Origin: an uncultured Rhodobiaceae bacterium
GTDB lineage: Bacteria > Pseudomonadota > Alphaproteobacteria > RS24
Assembly (NCBI GenBank): GCA_937907245.1
Contig: CALCUM010000003.1
Span: 62,001-126,000 of the forward strand
Direction of reading: 5' to 3'
DNA length: 64,000 nucleotides
Part shown: positions 51,821 through 60,392 of the stretch, piece after piece
Position numbering within the stretch: the first letter of the stretch is position 1
How the letters are laid out: each line of letters opens with the position of its first letter
Program-made: the position numbers and the translations under genes
Notes under the pieces: model-generated
What the model was told of the DNA's origin: nothing
What the model saw: only the letters and a program-made list of their open reading frames with translations
Database searches by the model: none

Positions 51821-51861
51821 TTTATTTCTCCAATTAATTTAAAATTTCGGGACTAAACCGC

Positions 51862-52380
51862 TTATGCGGCTTCACCCTGTGCAGCTTTGGCGCCCATAAT
51901 GCGGGCCAGTTGACTTGCAGGAGCCTGAACAACGCCCGCCACTTTCGTAGCAGGAGCCTGAATAAGACCCACAAGAATACTGCGCATTCCGTCCAGAGAC
52001 GGCAATGACGCCAGAGTTTTAACACCTGCAGCATCCAGGACGTTGCCATCCAAAATACCGCCAACAATGACAAGATTATCGTTCGCCTTGGCGAACTCGG
52101 CAGCAACTTTCGGGGCAGCAACCGGATCGTCTGAATAGGCGATGGCGGTTGGGCCGGTGAAAAATTCACTGACGGTTTCATTGTCGGTGCCTGCGAGAGC
52201 GAGCTTGACGAGACGGTTCTTGGTCACTTTGACCGTGCCCCCGACCTCTGCCATTTGGTTCCGCAATTCATCGAGTTGCGGAACGGAAAGCCCCGAATAG
52301 TGGGTCACAACAACTACACCAGCATCTGAAAAGATGCCGTTATATTGTGTCACAAGCTCTTCTTTACCAGCTCTATCCAC
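51862..52380 (-). CDS. rplJ: 50S ribosomal protein L10
   Basis: L10 (172 residues), base of the L7/L12 stalk. I place the start at GTG 52380 with AAGGAGA (52387-52393) 6 nt upstream; GTG 52386 would touch that site. [18 protein letters not shown] and [12 protein letters not shown] are conserved, and the C-terminal helix binds L7/L12 dimers. In many bacteria the L10-L12 complex represses its own leader. Confidence 0.95.
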   Translation of the reverse strand: MDRAGKEELVTQYNGIFSDAGVVVVTHYSGLSVPQLDELRNQMAEVGGTVKVTKNRLVKLALAGTDNETVSEFFTGPTAIAYSDDPVAAPKVAAEFAKANDNLVIVGGILDGNVLDAAGVKTLASLPSLDGMRSILVGLIQAPATKVAGVVQAPASQLARIMGAKAAQGEAA

Positions 52381-52386
52381 TTTCAC

Positions 52387-52694
52387 TCTCCTTTAGCCTA
52401 TCTTTCGATAAGCCTTGGTGGTGCGTTACCCGTAAGGGCTCGGCACCGGTTCGGATTTGCCATCCGCCACAAAAGCGACGCATGACGCTCTGTCTGTCCC
52501 GGGCCCAGCCGATTGAGTGGGTATCCCACTCTCAAAAACTGTTCTCCCGTCTCATACCGGCAATTAAGTCTCCCAAATAGAAGACACCTGTAATCTCGGA
52601 CAGGCCGAAAGATATCAAAAGATCTCTCTCGGACATTCACGCCCTACCCCTCAAACAAGCGAAGCAGCGCGCGAAATTCTTAACCTGCTATCAG
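52387..52694 (-). promoter_or_regulatory. Structured rplJ leader (probable L10 leader)
   Basis: The 308 bp between rplA and rplJ carry no gene but several clear hairpins on the transcript: GCTTATC-GAAA-GATAGGC (52396-52413) just before the ribosome site, CGGAT/ATCCG (52452-52466), and a 7-bp GAGTGGG/CCCACTC (52515-52531). Position and structure fit an L10(L12)4-binding autoregulatory leader. I did not verify the Rfam consensus or a kink-turn. Confidence 0.6.
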
Positions 52695-53390
52695 CTACTC
52701 GCTGACCACACCAGATATGTCCAGCTTAACGCCCGGCCCCATGGTGGAGCTAATCGCCAAACGTTTCATATACGCGCCTTTGGCACCAGATGGGCGGGCT
52801 TTTTGCACCGCGCCAACCAGCGCCTTAATGTTGCCGACCAACTGCTCTTCCGAGAAGCTCGCCTTGCCAACACCGGCTTGAATAATACCTTCTTTTTCCA
52901 CGCGGAACTCGACCGAGCCGCCTTTGGCAGCGCGAACCGCCTCAGCAACGTCCATCGTTACCGTGCCAACTTTTGGGTTTGGCATCATATTACGAGGGCC
53001 AAGCACTTTACCCAGACGGCCCACGAGAGGCATCATGTCGGGTGTGGCAATGCAGCGATCAAAATCAATGGTTCCGCCTTGAATGCTTTCCATCAAGTCT
53101 TCCGCACCTACAATTTCAGCACCTGCCGCTTTGGCTTCATCGGCTTTCGCATCGCGCGCAAAAACGGCAACGCGCTGATTGCGCCCTGTACCACTTGGCA
53201 ATTCGATAACACCCCGAACCATTTGGTCGGCGTGACGAGGATCGACACCCAGATTAATGGCCACCTCAATGGTTTCATCAAATTTCGCCGTAGCGTTAGA
53301 TTTCACAATCTTTACCGCTTCATCGAGCGTATAAAGTTTGTTTTTATCGACTGTTTCATTCGCAGCCGTCATACGTTTTCCGATAGCCAT
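52695..53390 (-). CDS. rplA: 50S ribosomal protein L1
   Basis: L1 (231 residues), the mobile stalk that guides E-site tRNA exit. [20 protein letters not shown], the [16 protein letters not shown] block and [11 protein letters not shown] near the end are diagnostic. Its ATG overlaps the rplK stop by one base, consistent with translational coupling. Confidence 0.98.
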   Translation of the reverse strand: MAIGKRMTAANETVDKNKLYTLDEAVKIVKSNATAKFDETIEVAINLGVDPRHADQMVRGVIELPSGTGRNQRVAVFARDAKADEAKAAGAEIVGAEDLMESIQGGTIDFDRCIATPDMMPLVGRLGKVLGPRNMMPNPKVGTVTMDVAEAVRAAKGGSVEFRVEKEGIIQAGVGKASFSEEQLVGNIKALVGAVQKARPSGAKGAYMKRLAISSTMGPGVKLDISGVVSE

Positions 53391-53818
53391 TAGTCACGCA
53401 CCTCGTAGCCCATCGAGCGAGCTGAACCGGCAATCATCTTTTGCGCTTCGTCCAAGTCGGTCGTGTTTAAATCCTTGATTTTCTGTTCGGCGATATCCCG
53501 GCACTGAGCCATGGTCACGGAACCTGCAACTTCACGACCGGGCTCAGAGCCACCTTTGTCGAGTTTCGCAGCCTTTTTGAGGAAGTAAGAAGCAGGAGGC
53601 GTCTTCGTCACAAAGGTGAAGGACTTATCTTCGAAAATGGTAATAATCGTCGGAATCGGCATGTTAGCTTCCATTTCCTGCGTCTTCGCATTGAAAGCTT
53701 TACAAAATTCCATAATATTCAGTCCACGTTGACCCAAAGCTGGGCCAATAGGTGGAGACGGGCTTGCCGCCCCTGCAGGTACCTGCATCTTCAGGTAACT
53801 ATCAATCTTTTTTGCCAT
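53390..53818 (-). CDS. rplK: 50S ribosomal protein L11
   Basis: L11 (142 residues), in the GTPase-associated centre and needed for the stringent response. The N-terminal [19 protein letters not shown] and the C-terminal rRNA-binding domain with GSARSMG are conserved. It follows nusG after a 73-bp gap in which I see no promoter or terminator. Confidence 0.98.
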   Translation of the reverse strand: MAKKIDSYLKMQVPAGAASPSPPIGPALGQRGLNIMEFCKAFNAKTQEMEANMPIPTIITIFEDKSFTFVTKTPPASYFLKKAAKLDKGGSEPGREVAGSVTMAQCRDIAEQKIKDLNTTDLDEAQKMIAGSARSMGYEVRD

Positions 53819-53891
53819 CTCTCGTTCCTTTACGATAATGGGGCGTGGGACGGCAGTTTGCTCTGCCTACCACACCTAGTCTCATTTTAGG

Positions 53892-54422
53892 CTAGCTTTT
53901 CTCGACTTGCCCATACTCTAGTTCGACCGGAGTTGCCCGACCGAAAATAGACACAGCCACTTTGAGGCGTGCCTTTTCTTCATCGACTTCTTCTACCAAG
54001 CCGCTGAACGAAGCGAATGGGCCATCGCTCACGCGAACCTGCTCCCCCACTTCAAATACGATAGATGGCTTCGGCCGCTCGGCCCCATCTTGCACCTGAT
54101 TTACAATCCGATCGACTTCGGCTTGCGAAATCGGTGCTGGTTTGTTTTGCGACCCAAGGAAGCCCGTTACCTTTGGTGTGTTTTTCACCAAGTGATAGGC
54201 GTCATCGGTCAATTCCATTTTAACCAACAAATAGCCCGGGAAAAACTTGCGTTCGCTGTTCACACGGCGACCGCGGCGCATTTCGACCACTTCTTCGGTC
54301 GGCACCAGAATTTCTTCAAAACAATCCTCTAATCCAGCTTGAGCCGCTTGCTCACGGAGACTATCCGCAACCTTATGCTCAAAATTAGAGTAAGCATTAA
54401 CAATGTACCAACGTGCTGCCAT
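53892..54422 (-). CDS. nusG: Transcription termination/antitermination factor NusG
   Basis: NusG (176 residues) binds the beta' clamp and links polymerase to Rho or ribosomes. The NGN domain (about 1-115) begins [20 protein letters not shown] and has [14 protein letters not shown]; the KOW domain starts at [17 protein letters not shown] near 125. It lies one base after the secE stop. Confidence 0.97.
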   Translation of the reverse strand: MAARWYIVNAYSNFEHKVADSLREQAAQAGLEDCFEEILVPTEEVVEMRRGRRVNSERKFFPGYLLVKMELTDDAYHLVKNTPKVTGFLGSQNKPAPISQAEVDRIVNQVQDGAERPKPSIVFEVGEQVRVSDGPFASFSGLVEEVDEEKARLKVAVSIFGRATPVELEYGQVEKS

Positions 54423-54423
54423 T

Positions 54424-54615
54424 TTAATTAGCCAATCCTAAAAGCAGAGCGACAAACCAGCTAAGAACCTGGTCAGCGAGAAAGAAAAACAGCGACGCAA
54501 AGAATACTAAAATAAACACCATCACCGTGGTAACCGCGACCTCATTACGGGTCGGCCAAGTCACCTTCGATGTTTCGGCGCGCACTTCTTGCACAAACTT
54601 TAGCGGGTTAGCCAT
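54424..54615 (-). CDS. secE: Preprotein translocase subunit SecE
   Basis: SecE (63 residues) from ATG 54615, starting [21 protein letters not shown]. The amphipathic helix with KVTWPTRNE is the family signature, followed by a single membrane segment (about 28-58). A start nine codons upstream is possible. It is the short single-span type. It lies 1 bp before nusG and downstream of tRNA-Trp. Confidence 0.94.
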   Translation of the reverse strand: MANPLKFVQEVRAETSKVTWPTRNEVAVTTVMVFILVFFASLFFFLADQVLSWFVALLLGLAN

Positions 54616-54639
54616 GGGCCGCTTCTTTCTTTCAATAAA

Positions 54640-54686
54640 CACTGGGGCGCAAAAAGCACTCTAGTGGGGCCCCGAAATCGGGACCC
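54640..54686 (-). terminator. Hairpin cluster between tRNA-Trp and secE
   Basis: The minus strand forms an 8-bp stem GGGTCCCG-ATTT-CGGGGCCC (54667-54686, one U-G pair), then CACT-AG-AGTG followed by CTTTTTG. It could be a partial terminator or an RNase processing site separating the tRNA-tuf part from secE-nusG. Confidence 0.45.
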
Positions 54687-54721
54687 ATTTTTTCTTTCGA
54701 ACCTCCGCCACTTTTAAGAAG

Positions 54722-54797
54722 TGGCAGGAGTGGAGGGGATCGAACCCCCAACCCCCGGTTTTGGAGACCGGTGCTCTACCAGTTGAGCTACACTCCT
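54722..54797 (-). tRNA. tRNA-Trp (anticodon CCA)
   Basis: A 76-nt tRNA with encoded CCA. Acceptor AGGAGTG pairs with CACTCCT; discriminator is G. Anticodon loop CTCCAAA gives CCA. The T-arm GGTTCGATCC is present. It sits between tuf2 and secE, the usual location. Confidence 0.97.
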
Positions 54798-54806
54798 CTG
54801 GTTCGT

Positions 54807-55997
54807 CTACTCAATAATTGCTGATACGACGCCGGCGCCCACTGTGCGGCCACCTTCACGGATAGCGAAGCGCAGCTTCTCTTCCATGGCGACCGGAACA
54901 ATAAGCTCCACTTCCATCTCAACATTATCACCAGGCATAACCATTTCCGTACCCGATGGCAGGCTGCAAACGCCCGTTACATCGGTGGTGCGGAAGTAAA
55001 ACTGTGGACGATAGTTGGTAAAAAACGGGGTGTGACGACCGCCCTCTTCCTTCGTCAGAATGTAAGCTTCTGCCTTAAATTTCGTGTGTGGAGTAATCGA
55101 ACCCGGCTTGCAAAGAACCTGACCGCGTTCCACTTCTTCGCGCTTCGTACCCCGAAGAAGAACACCCACATTGTCACCAGCTTCACCGCTATCCAGCAGC
55201 TTGCGGAACATTTCAACACCTGTGCAAGTCGTCAGGGCTGTATCTTTAATGCCAACAATCTCAATCTCGTCGCCAACATTAACAATACCGCGCTCAACGC
55301 GACCCGTAACAACCGTACCGCGACCCGAAATCGAGAACACATCCTCGATAGGTAGCAAGAAGGCTTGGTCTTTTGGACGATCTGGCTGTGGAATATAAGC
55401 ATCCACTTCCGCCATCAAAGCCATAATCGCTTCTTTGCCAATCGCATCATCACGACCTTCAAGAGCCGCCAATGCCGAACCTTTAACGATTGGAATATCG
55501 TCGCCAGGGAACTCGTAAGACGTCAGAAGTTCACGAACTTCCATCTCAACAAGCTCAAGCAACTCATCATCGTCAACTTGGTCAACTTTGTTCAAGAAAA
55601 CAACAAGCGCTGGAACACCAACTTGGCGAGCCAACAAAATGTGCTCGCGAGTTTGTGGCATAGGTCCGTCAGCTGCGTTCACAACCAAAATCGCGCCGTC
55701 CATTTGCGCAGCACCCGTGATCATGTTCTTCACATAATCAGCGTGACCTGGGCAATCAACGTGCGCGTAGTGACGCGCTTCCGTCTCATACTCAACGTGA
55801 GCTGTCGAAATTGTAATGCCACGAGCTTTTTCTTCCGGCGCTTTATCAATGTCAGCGTAATCAGAAAATTCAGCTCCACCAACCTCAGCCAATACTTTCG
55901 TAATCGCCGCTGTAAGGGTCGTCTTGCCGTGGTCAACGTGACCAATCGTGCCAATGTTACAATGCGGTTTTGTCCGCTCAAACTTTTCCTTCGACAT
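54807..55997 (-). CDS. tuf: Elongation factor Tu, copy 2
   Basis: A second 396-residue EF-Tu, identical in protein to the copy at 38394-39584 and apparently in DNA. Flanks differ at once outside the gene: upstream sequence diverges right before the ATG, and downstream identity covers only a few bases beyond the stop. This is the tufB position, between tRNA-Gly and tRNA-Trp. The identity over the exact gene length indicates recent gene conversion. Confidence 0.99.
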   Translation of the reverse strand: MSKEKFERTKPHCNIGTIGHVDHGKTTLTAAITKVLAEVGGAEFSDYADIDKAPEEKARGITISTAHVEYETEARHYAHVDCPGHADYVKNMITGAAQMDGAILVVNAADGPMPQTREHILLARQVGVPALVVFLNKVDQVDDDELLELVEMEVRELLTSYEFPGDDIPIVKGSALAALEGRDDAIGKEAIMALMAEVDAYIPQPDRPKDQAFLLPIEDVFSISGRGTVVTGRVERGIVNVGDEIEIVGIKDTALTTCTGVEMFRKLLDSGEAGDNVGVLLRGTKREEVERGQVLCKPGSITPHTKFKAEAYILTKEEGGRHTPFFTNYRPQFYFRTTDVTGVCSLPSGTEMVMPGDNVEMEVELIVPVAMEEKLRFAIREGGRTVGAGVVSAIIE

Positions 55998-56064
55998 GTC
56001 GTTCCTCGTTCCGTTAGGGGCTTGGCCCCGTTTTAAATTTCGTTTCGCCCAACCTTCGTCAGAC

Positions 56065-56138
56065 TGGAGCGGGTGAAGGGAATCGAACCCTCATCTTCAG
56101 CTTGGAAGGCTGTTGCTCGACCATTGAGCTACACCCGC
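56065..56138 (-). tRNA. tRNA-Gly (anticodon TCC)
   Basis: A 74-nt tRNA with encoded CCA. Acceptor GCGGGTG pairs with CACCCGC; discriminator is T. Loop CTTCCAA gives anticodon TCC. The outermost anticodon-stem pair reads A-A, a mismatch, while the other four pair. It lies between tRNA-Tyr and tuf2. Confidence 0.95.
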
Positions 56139-56228
56139 CTCTTAATCTTTTGGGCCCTCGCAATACTCCGCGAAGGCCGGTCCTCAAACACATCCACCAC
56201 AATGACCCGATGGCCATTCGGCAGAAAA

Positions 56229-56313
56229 TGGTGGGGGGAGTTGGATTCGAACCAACGTAGGCATAGCCAACGGGTTTACAGCCCGTCCCCTTTAGCCACT
56301 CGGGCATCCCCCC
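56229..56313 (-). tRNA. tRNA-Tyr (anticodon GTA)
   Basis: An 85-nt class II tRNA with encoded CCA. Acceptor GGGGGGA pairs with TCCCCCC; anticodon loop CTGTAAA gives GTA; a long variable arm follows. It is the first element of the supercluster on the minus strand. Confidence 0.96.
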
Positions 56314-56471
56314 GCCCAAAGGTAAAATCTCGCACTAGCTTTCAAGCAAACACTTGATTTTAATACGAAATTAATGCACAAAACCCCGTCCGCTAGGCTC
56401 ACTTTCAACGGAAAACAGGCCTGACGACGTAATATTTGCACATCAATGTCATCAGCCTTATAAGGAATTGT

Positions 56472-57242
56472 ATGTCCAAGCGCAAGCCCAACCACTTAAG
56501 AAATAAAAGAAAAAACACCGCCGAGAGTGCGGTGACTTTGCTGTATGGCACCCATGCAGTTCGGGCGGCTTTGGAAAATCCGAAACGGCGGGTGAACAAG
56601 CTATTTGCTACCCAAAATGCGGCCAATGAGCTGGAAGCCATTTGCGCCAAACGAAAAATCTCGGTTGAGCTTCAAACCAGCGGCGAATTAGCCGCGCTTT
56701 TGCCTGCCGATGCGGTGCATCAGGGCATGGTACTGGACGCCAGCCCCCTGCCCCCCGTCTCGATTGAAGATGCGGCGGCCACCGGCAAATTGCTAATTAT
56801 TCTTGATCAAGTATCGGACCCGCGCAATGTCGGGGCAATTTTGCGCGCCGCCGCTGTGTTTGGCGCGGGCGGCGTGATTGTGACCAAAAGAAACAGCCCT
56901 CCACCGGCTGGCACTTTGGCCAAAACGGCGGTGGGCGCTTTGGAAGTGATGCCGTTAATTGAAGTGACTAATTTGGCTCGTGCGCTCGATACGCTGCATA
57001 AAGCTGGCTATATGAGCGTCGGCCTAGACGAACACGGCGAAGCGCTGATTGATGAAGTATCTAAAGACCGGCCGATTGCAGTGGTAATGGGCGCAGAAGG
57101 CCCTGGCCTTCGTCGGTTAACCCGCGAAACTTGCGATATGCTAGCCCGCCTGCCGGTGGCCGAAAGCGCCAGCGGCGAGGCCTTTGCCACGCTAAATGTC
57201 GCGACGGCAACGGCCGTGACGCTATACGCGCTGACCCGATAA
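56472..57242 (+). CDS. rlmB: 23S rRNA (guanosine-2'-O-)-methyltransferase RlmB-like (SpoU/TrmH)
   Basis: A SPOUT methyltransferase of 256 residues from ATG 56472 (AAGGA 5 nt upstream). An N-terminal substrate-binding domain begins LLYGTHAVRAALENP. Motif 1 is ILDQVSDPRNVGAILRAA, motif 2 VVMGAEGPGLRRL, and motif 3 lies in LNVATATAVTLYAL; these form the SAM-binding knot. It is probably RlmB, which methylates G2251 of 23S rRNA in the P loop. Divergent from tRNA-Tyr and convergent with the CDGSH gene, 7 bp apart. Confidence 0.9.
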   Translation: MSKRKPNHLRNKRKNTAESAVTLLYGTHAVRAALENPKRRVNKLFATQNAANELEAICAKRKISVELQTSGELAALLPADAVHQGMVLDASPLPPVSIEDAAATGKLLIILDQVSDPRNVGAILRAAAVFGAGGVIVTKRNSPPPAGTLAKTAVGALEVMPLIEVTNLARALDTLHKAGYMSVGLDEHGEALIDEVSKDRPIAVVMGAEGPGLRRLTRETCDMLARLPVAESASGEAFATLNVATATAVTLYALTR

Positions 57243-57249
57243 GGCTTAC

Positions 57250-57489
57250 TTACAGTTTATTGTGAGCGCCATCGCATAGAACGCCTTTGGCAGAAGCTTT
57301 GCAGCCACAGAAGTAAACTTGGCCGTCTTTTTCGGCCGTGTAAGCCACAGGCTCGAAATCGCTGCCATTGTGCTTACCATCGCAAAACGGCTGACGCGCC
57401 GACTTGCCGCAAGAACACCAAAAATAGGTTTTTCCTGCTTTGACTTCGGTTTTATAAGGCGCTTTTTGTGGACATTCCGCTTGGCTCAT
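57250..57489 (-). CDS. Double CDGSH iron-sulfur domain protein
   Basis: A 79-residue protein from ATG 57489 (GGGAG 6 nt upstream). It has two CDGSH-type zinc-finger/Fe-S motifs: CSCGKSARQPFCDGKH and CGCKASAKGVLCDGAH. Each supplies three Cys and one His for a 2Fe-2S cluster, as in mitoNEET relatives. There is no membrane anchor, so it is likely a soluble electron or cluster-transfer protein. Bacterial double-CDGSH proteins are widespread, but their function is not settled. Confidence 0.9.
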   Translation of the reverse strand: MSQAECPQKAPYKTEVKAGKTYFWCSCGKSARQPFCDGKHNGSDFEPVAYTAEKDGQVYFCGCKASAKGVLCDGAHNKL

Positions 57490-57587
57490 TTTGCTCTCCC
57501 GTAAATTAGGCCCATAAATTAGAGCCCCCAAATTAGGTAATGACTCGATTGCAAGGACTATAGGGGTAGGCGAGTTTTATACGCAAT

Positions 57588-57618
57588 AAAAAACCCCGCC
57601 ATTTCTGGCGGGGGTTTC
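57588..57618 (-). terminator. Rho-independent terminator after the RTX gene
   Basis: On the minus strand AACCCCCGCC (57607-57616) pairs with GGCGGGGTT (57592-57600) around a short AGAAAT loop, followed by T6. It starts 11 bp after the RTX stop. A near-identical element lies at 60258-60294. Confidence 0.9.
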
Positions 57619-57628
57619 TCAGACGGTT

Positions 57629-59980
57629 TTAGATAATCTCGAAATCTGAAATGTGAAATTCTTCGGCAAAGCCCTCAAGCCGGAAGATATCCCTATTTCC
57701 ATATCGAAACACTGTGCTGCCGCTAGATTGATCCACCGTTAACCCAGCCGTCAGTAAAATACCGTCTACCGTGTTGTGCACCGTATGGGCAAGATCTATG
57801 CGGATTTTATCTTCCGCTTTAACAAAATCATACACCACATCCAATCCTGAGTCCGGCGCCAGCGATAGAACAAAAATATCATCGCCAGATTGCCCCCAAA
57901 GCAGGTCATTGCCGGCGCCACCGTCCAGCGTGTCCGATAGTTCGCCGCCGAAAATCCTGTCATCGCCAGCGCCACCATTCAGCCTATCCTCGCCATGCAG
58001 GCCATAAATTATATCGCCGCGAGAGCTGCCATTTAGCGTGTCTGCATAAGCCGAACCGGCGAGATTTTCGATGTTCAACAGCGTGTCCCCCGCCGCATCT
58101 CCATTGGCGATAAGGGCCGTCGCGCTATCGCCATCATGATCCCAAAAGGCAAGCTGTGTGGGAAGCGATAAATCGACATAAACACCCGTCAAACTGCTGA
58201 CATAGGACGCTAGATCTGACCCTGACCCGCCGTCCAAAACATCTGCACCCGCGCCGCCAATAAGTGTATCGCGGCCGGCGCCGCCAACAAGCGTGTCATC
58301 TCCGGCAAGCCCATTAAGCTCATTGGCGCTATTATCGCCCGTCAGCACGTCTGCGGCTGCGCTACCGGTTAAATTCTCGATACTGACAAGTATATCGCCT
58401 GCCGCATCGCCGCCCGTGCCCTCGACAAGACCGTCGTCATTTTGCGAGCTTAAATCGACGGTCACGCCAGCGCTGCTGGTAACGTAAGATGCGGTATCCG
58501 TTCCATCCGTTCCGCCGAAAAGCTGGTCGGCGCCGGCCCCGCCAATCAGTGTGTCGTCCCCCGCAGTGCCTTGCAGCACCTCATCTCCCGATGTTCCTTC
58601 AATAAGGTTGCTGAGGGTTTTCTCCGTCCCGCTTTGGTTGACAATCACGATGTCTCGACCTGTAATATCTTGGGTAAAGGCCGACAAGGTGATGAGAATG
58701 GTGTCGACAGCTGCGCCACCTCCCTCAACACCCTCACTTTTGCCCGGGCGATATATCACGGTATCCTGTCCGGCAACGCGCCAGTTGACATTCAGCATTA
58801 TACGAAAATTCAGGGTATTGGTAATGCTCAAAAATTCGGCATAGCCCACGATAAATTTAATACGGTCTTCGCCCGCGGTAAAATCCAAGATTGTATCGCT
58901 GGCGTTGATGGGGTCTGGAACTAGATTGAAGACAAAAGTGTCATTGCCCCCTCGACCTCCCAACCGATTGATGCCAGGCCCCCCCTCTAGTACATTGTTG
59001 GAGTCATTGCCCCTCAGATAGTCATCGCCAAAAACCCCTGTCACATTATCTATCTGGCCATATGTGTCGCCTTCCGCCTCACCGTCATCCCCTGCGTTTA
59101 AAAACAGCGCAACCCGAACTCCCACTGTGTCATTGACATAAGAAGCGGTATCATTGCCGCCATAGCCATTCAGCATATCCGCACCCGGACCGCCAATCAG
59201 TATGTCATTACTCAAAGCCCGGCCGTTGAGGATATCATCGCCTGGGCCGCCATCCAGTATCGTAAAAGTTATAAAGGGGGGCGTATACTCGGTCTTTATG
59301 ATGTTAAGTGTGTCATCGCCCAAGCCGCCATCTAGATTCGCCCGACCTGTAGACGTATCGCTTGTCAAAACGTCGTTCCCCGCCCCACCAATTAGGTTTT
59401 CTATATTCCGTAAAATGTCACCTTCTGCATCGCCGCCAGAGCCGACTGCAAATCCGTTGAAAAGAGATACGGTCACCCCTTCCGTATCGGAGGCATAGGA
59501 GACAGTATCCGTTCCAGATCCGCCATAGAGGATGTCCGTTCCCTTACCGCCCACCAAAAGATCATCGCCGGCGCCGCCCAAAATCACGTCATCGCCAGCC
59601 CCTCCAAAAAGCCTGTCATCATCATTTCCGCCAATCACCAGCCGCTCACCATTGTTGCTGGCAAAATTGAACGCGCTGTTGACCCCAGAATTGATGCAAT
59701 CATCGTCCGCGCAAAATAAAAACACTTCCTCTAGCTCTACTCTCGGAGAATCTGGCTCTTCCGAAGGCTCCTCCGAAGGCTTGGCCTCATCGGAAGCAAC
59801 GGTAAAAGTTCCATTGGTACAAGCCGCCAGTAAGCCCGCAATTAAGGGCGTTAGAGCCTGTGCCTCTGGTCGAAAGCGAGCCCGCGACGGCTTTTTAGCG
59901 AATGACAGTGAAGTAAAAGACGTTGAACAAGCCCATAGGCTGGTCATAGGATTTTGCGCGTCAGAGTTAGCAGTAAACAT
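57629..59980 (-). CDS. RTX calcium-binding protein with N-terminal lipobox
   Basis: A 783-residue protein dominated by RTX nonapeptides (GGxGxDxL type), beginning at about 117 with GGNDDRLFGGAGDDVILGG and recurring in several blocks. Four copies of a module of about 50 residues, DxASY...GVxVxL...GDAxGDxLxxIENLxG, lie between the blocks. Two FVF/FVL...DFxxxEDxI segments resemble serralysin-type C-terminal domains. Near the N-terminus KKPSRARFR precedes ALTPLIAG and LLAAC (Cys54), a plausible lipobox, then a Ser/Glu/Pro-rich linker. RTX proteins normally leave by type I secretion and bind Ca2+. No T1SS genes are adjacent. No enzymatic domain is seen. Confidence 0.82.
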   Translation of the reverse strand: MFTANSDAQNPMTSLWACSTSFTSLSFAKKPSRARFRPEAQALTPLIAGLLAACTNGTFTVASDEAKPSEEPSEEPDSPRVELEEVFLFCADDDCINSGVNSAFNFASNNGERLVIGGNDDDRLFGGAGDDVILGGAGDDLLVGGKGTDILYGGSGTDTVSYASDTEGVTVSLFNGFAVGSGGDAEGDILRNIENLIGGAGNDVLTSDTSTGRANLDGGLGDDTLNIIKTEYTPPFITFTILDGGPGDDILNGRALSNDILIGGPGADMLNGYGGNDTASYVNDTVGVRVALFLNAGDDGEAEGDTYGQIDNVTGVFGDDYLRGNDSNNVLEGGPGINRLGGRGGNDTFVFNLVPDPINASDTILDFTAGEDRIKFIVGYAEFLSITNTLNFRIMLNVNWRVAGQDTVIYRPGKSEGVEGGGAAVDTILITLSAFTQDITGRDIVIVNQSGTEKTLSNLIEGTSGDEVLQGTAGDDTLIGGAGADQLFGGTDGTDTASYVTSSAGVTVDLSSQNDDGLVEGTGGDAAGDILVSIENLTGSAAADVLTGDNSANELNGLAGDDTLVGGAGRDTLIGGAGADVLDGGSGSDLASYVSSLTGVYVDLSLPTQLAFWDHDGDSATALIANGDAAGDTLLNIENLAGSAYADTLNGSSRGDIIYGLHGEDRLNGGAGDDRIFGGELSDTLDGGAGNDLLWGQSGDDIFVLSLAPDSGLDVVYDFVKAEDKIRIDLAHTVHNTVDGILLTAGLTVDQSSGSTVFRYGNRDIFRLEGFAEEFHISDFEII

Positions 59981-60257
59981 AGGTTGGCCCCTTTGTTTTA
60001 TTGTTAAACGCGGATGGGCAAACCCATCGAGCGCTGGTCATCGCAAATGCAATCGAAATTGCATACGCAAGTGCTTAAAAGCCAACGCGACAGGTGCAGA
60101 AATAAGACTGAGCAACTAATTATTTTAATGCTTCAAGTAACAACTAAATCTTCTTGATTTTTACGTTACTCAAAAAGCAAACCAAAAAAACTTCGCCAAG
60201 TCAATGGCTTATCAAAACTTTTATAGACATCCCTTCACAGCTCGATGCCGATACCAG
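59981..60257 (-). promoter_or_regulatory. Structured 5' region of the RTX gene
   Basis: No gene is visible here. On the RTX transcript two strong hairpins lie close together: a 7-bp ATGCAAT/ATTGCAT stem (60047-60064) and a 6-bp GATGGG/CCCATC stem (60013-60028), with AAGGGG just before the RTX ATG. Further up the region is AT-rich and probably holds the promoter, but I cannot fix its boxes. Confidence 0.45.
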
Positions 60258-60294
60258 ACGCAAAAAAGCCCCGCCATTTCTGGCAGGGCTTTCT
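60258..60294 (-). terminator. Rho-independent terminator downstream of the thiolase
   Basis: On the minus strand AAAGCCCTGCC pairs with GGCGGGGCTTT (one mismatch-like T-G) around AGAAAT, followed by T-run. It is about 100 bp past the thiolase stop, beyond the 11-bp repeats. Sixteen bases, CCCCGCCATTTCTGGC on the plus strand (60269-60284), are identical to 57594-57609. Confidence 0.85.
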
Positions 60295-60323
60295 AAATCA
60301 TAGTTTACGTTTGGATTACGTTC

Positions 60324-60356
60324 AGTTTACGCAGAGTTTACGCAGAGTTTACGCAG
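60324..60356. repeat. 11-bp tandem repeat, three copies
   Basis: Three perfect copies of AGTTTACGCAG at 60324-60334, 60335-60345 and 60346-60356, followed by a partial AGTT and preceded by two degenerate TTACGTT-like units. It lies between the thiolase stop and its terminator, so it would be in the 3' untranslated RNA. Confidence 0.92.
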
Positions 60357-60392
60357 AGTTCCCCGTAATCCTCACGATAGAAAAACCTAGGA

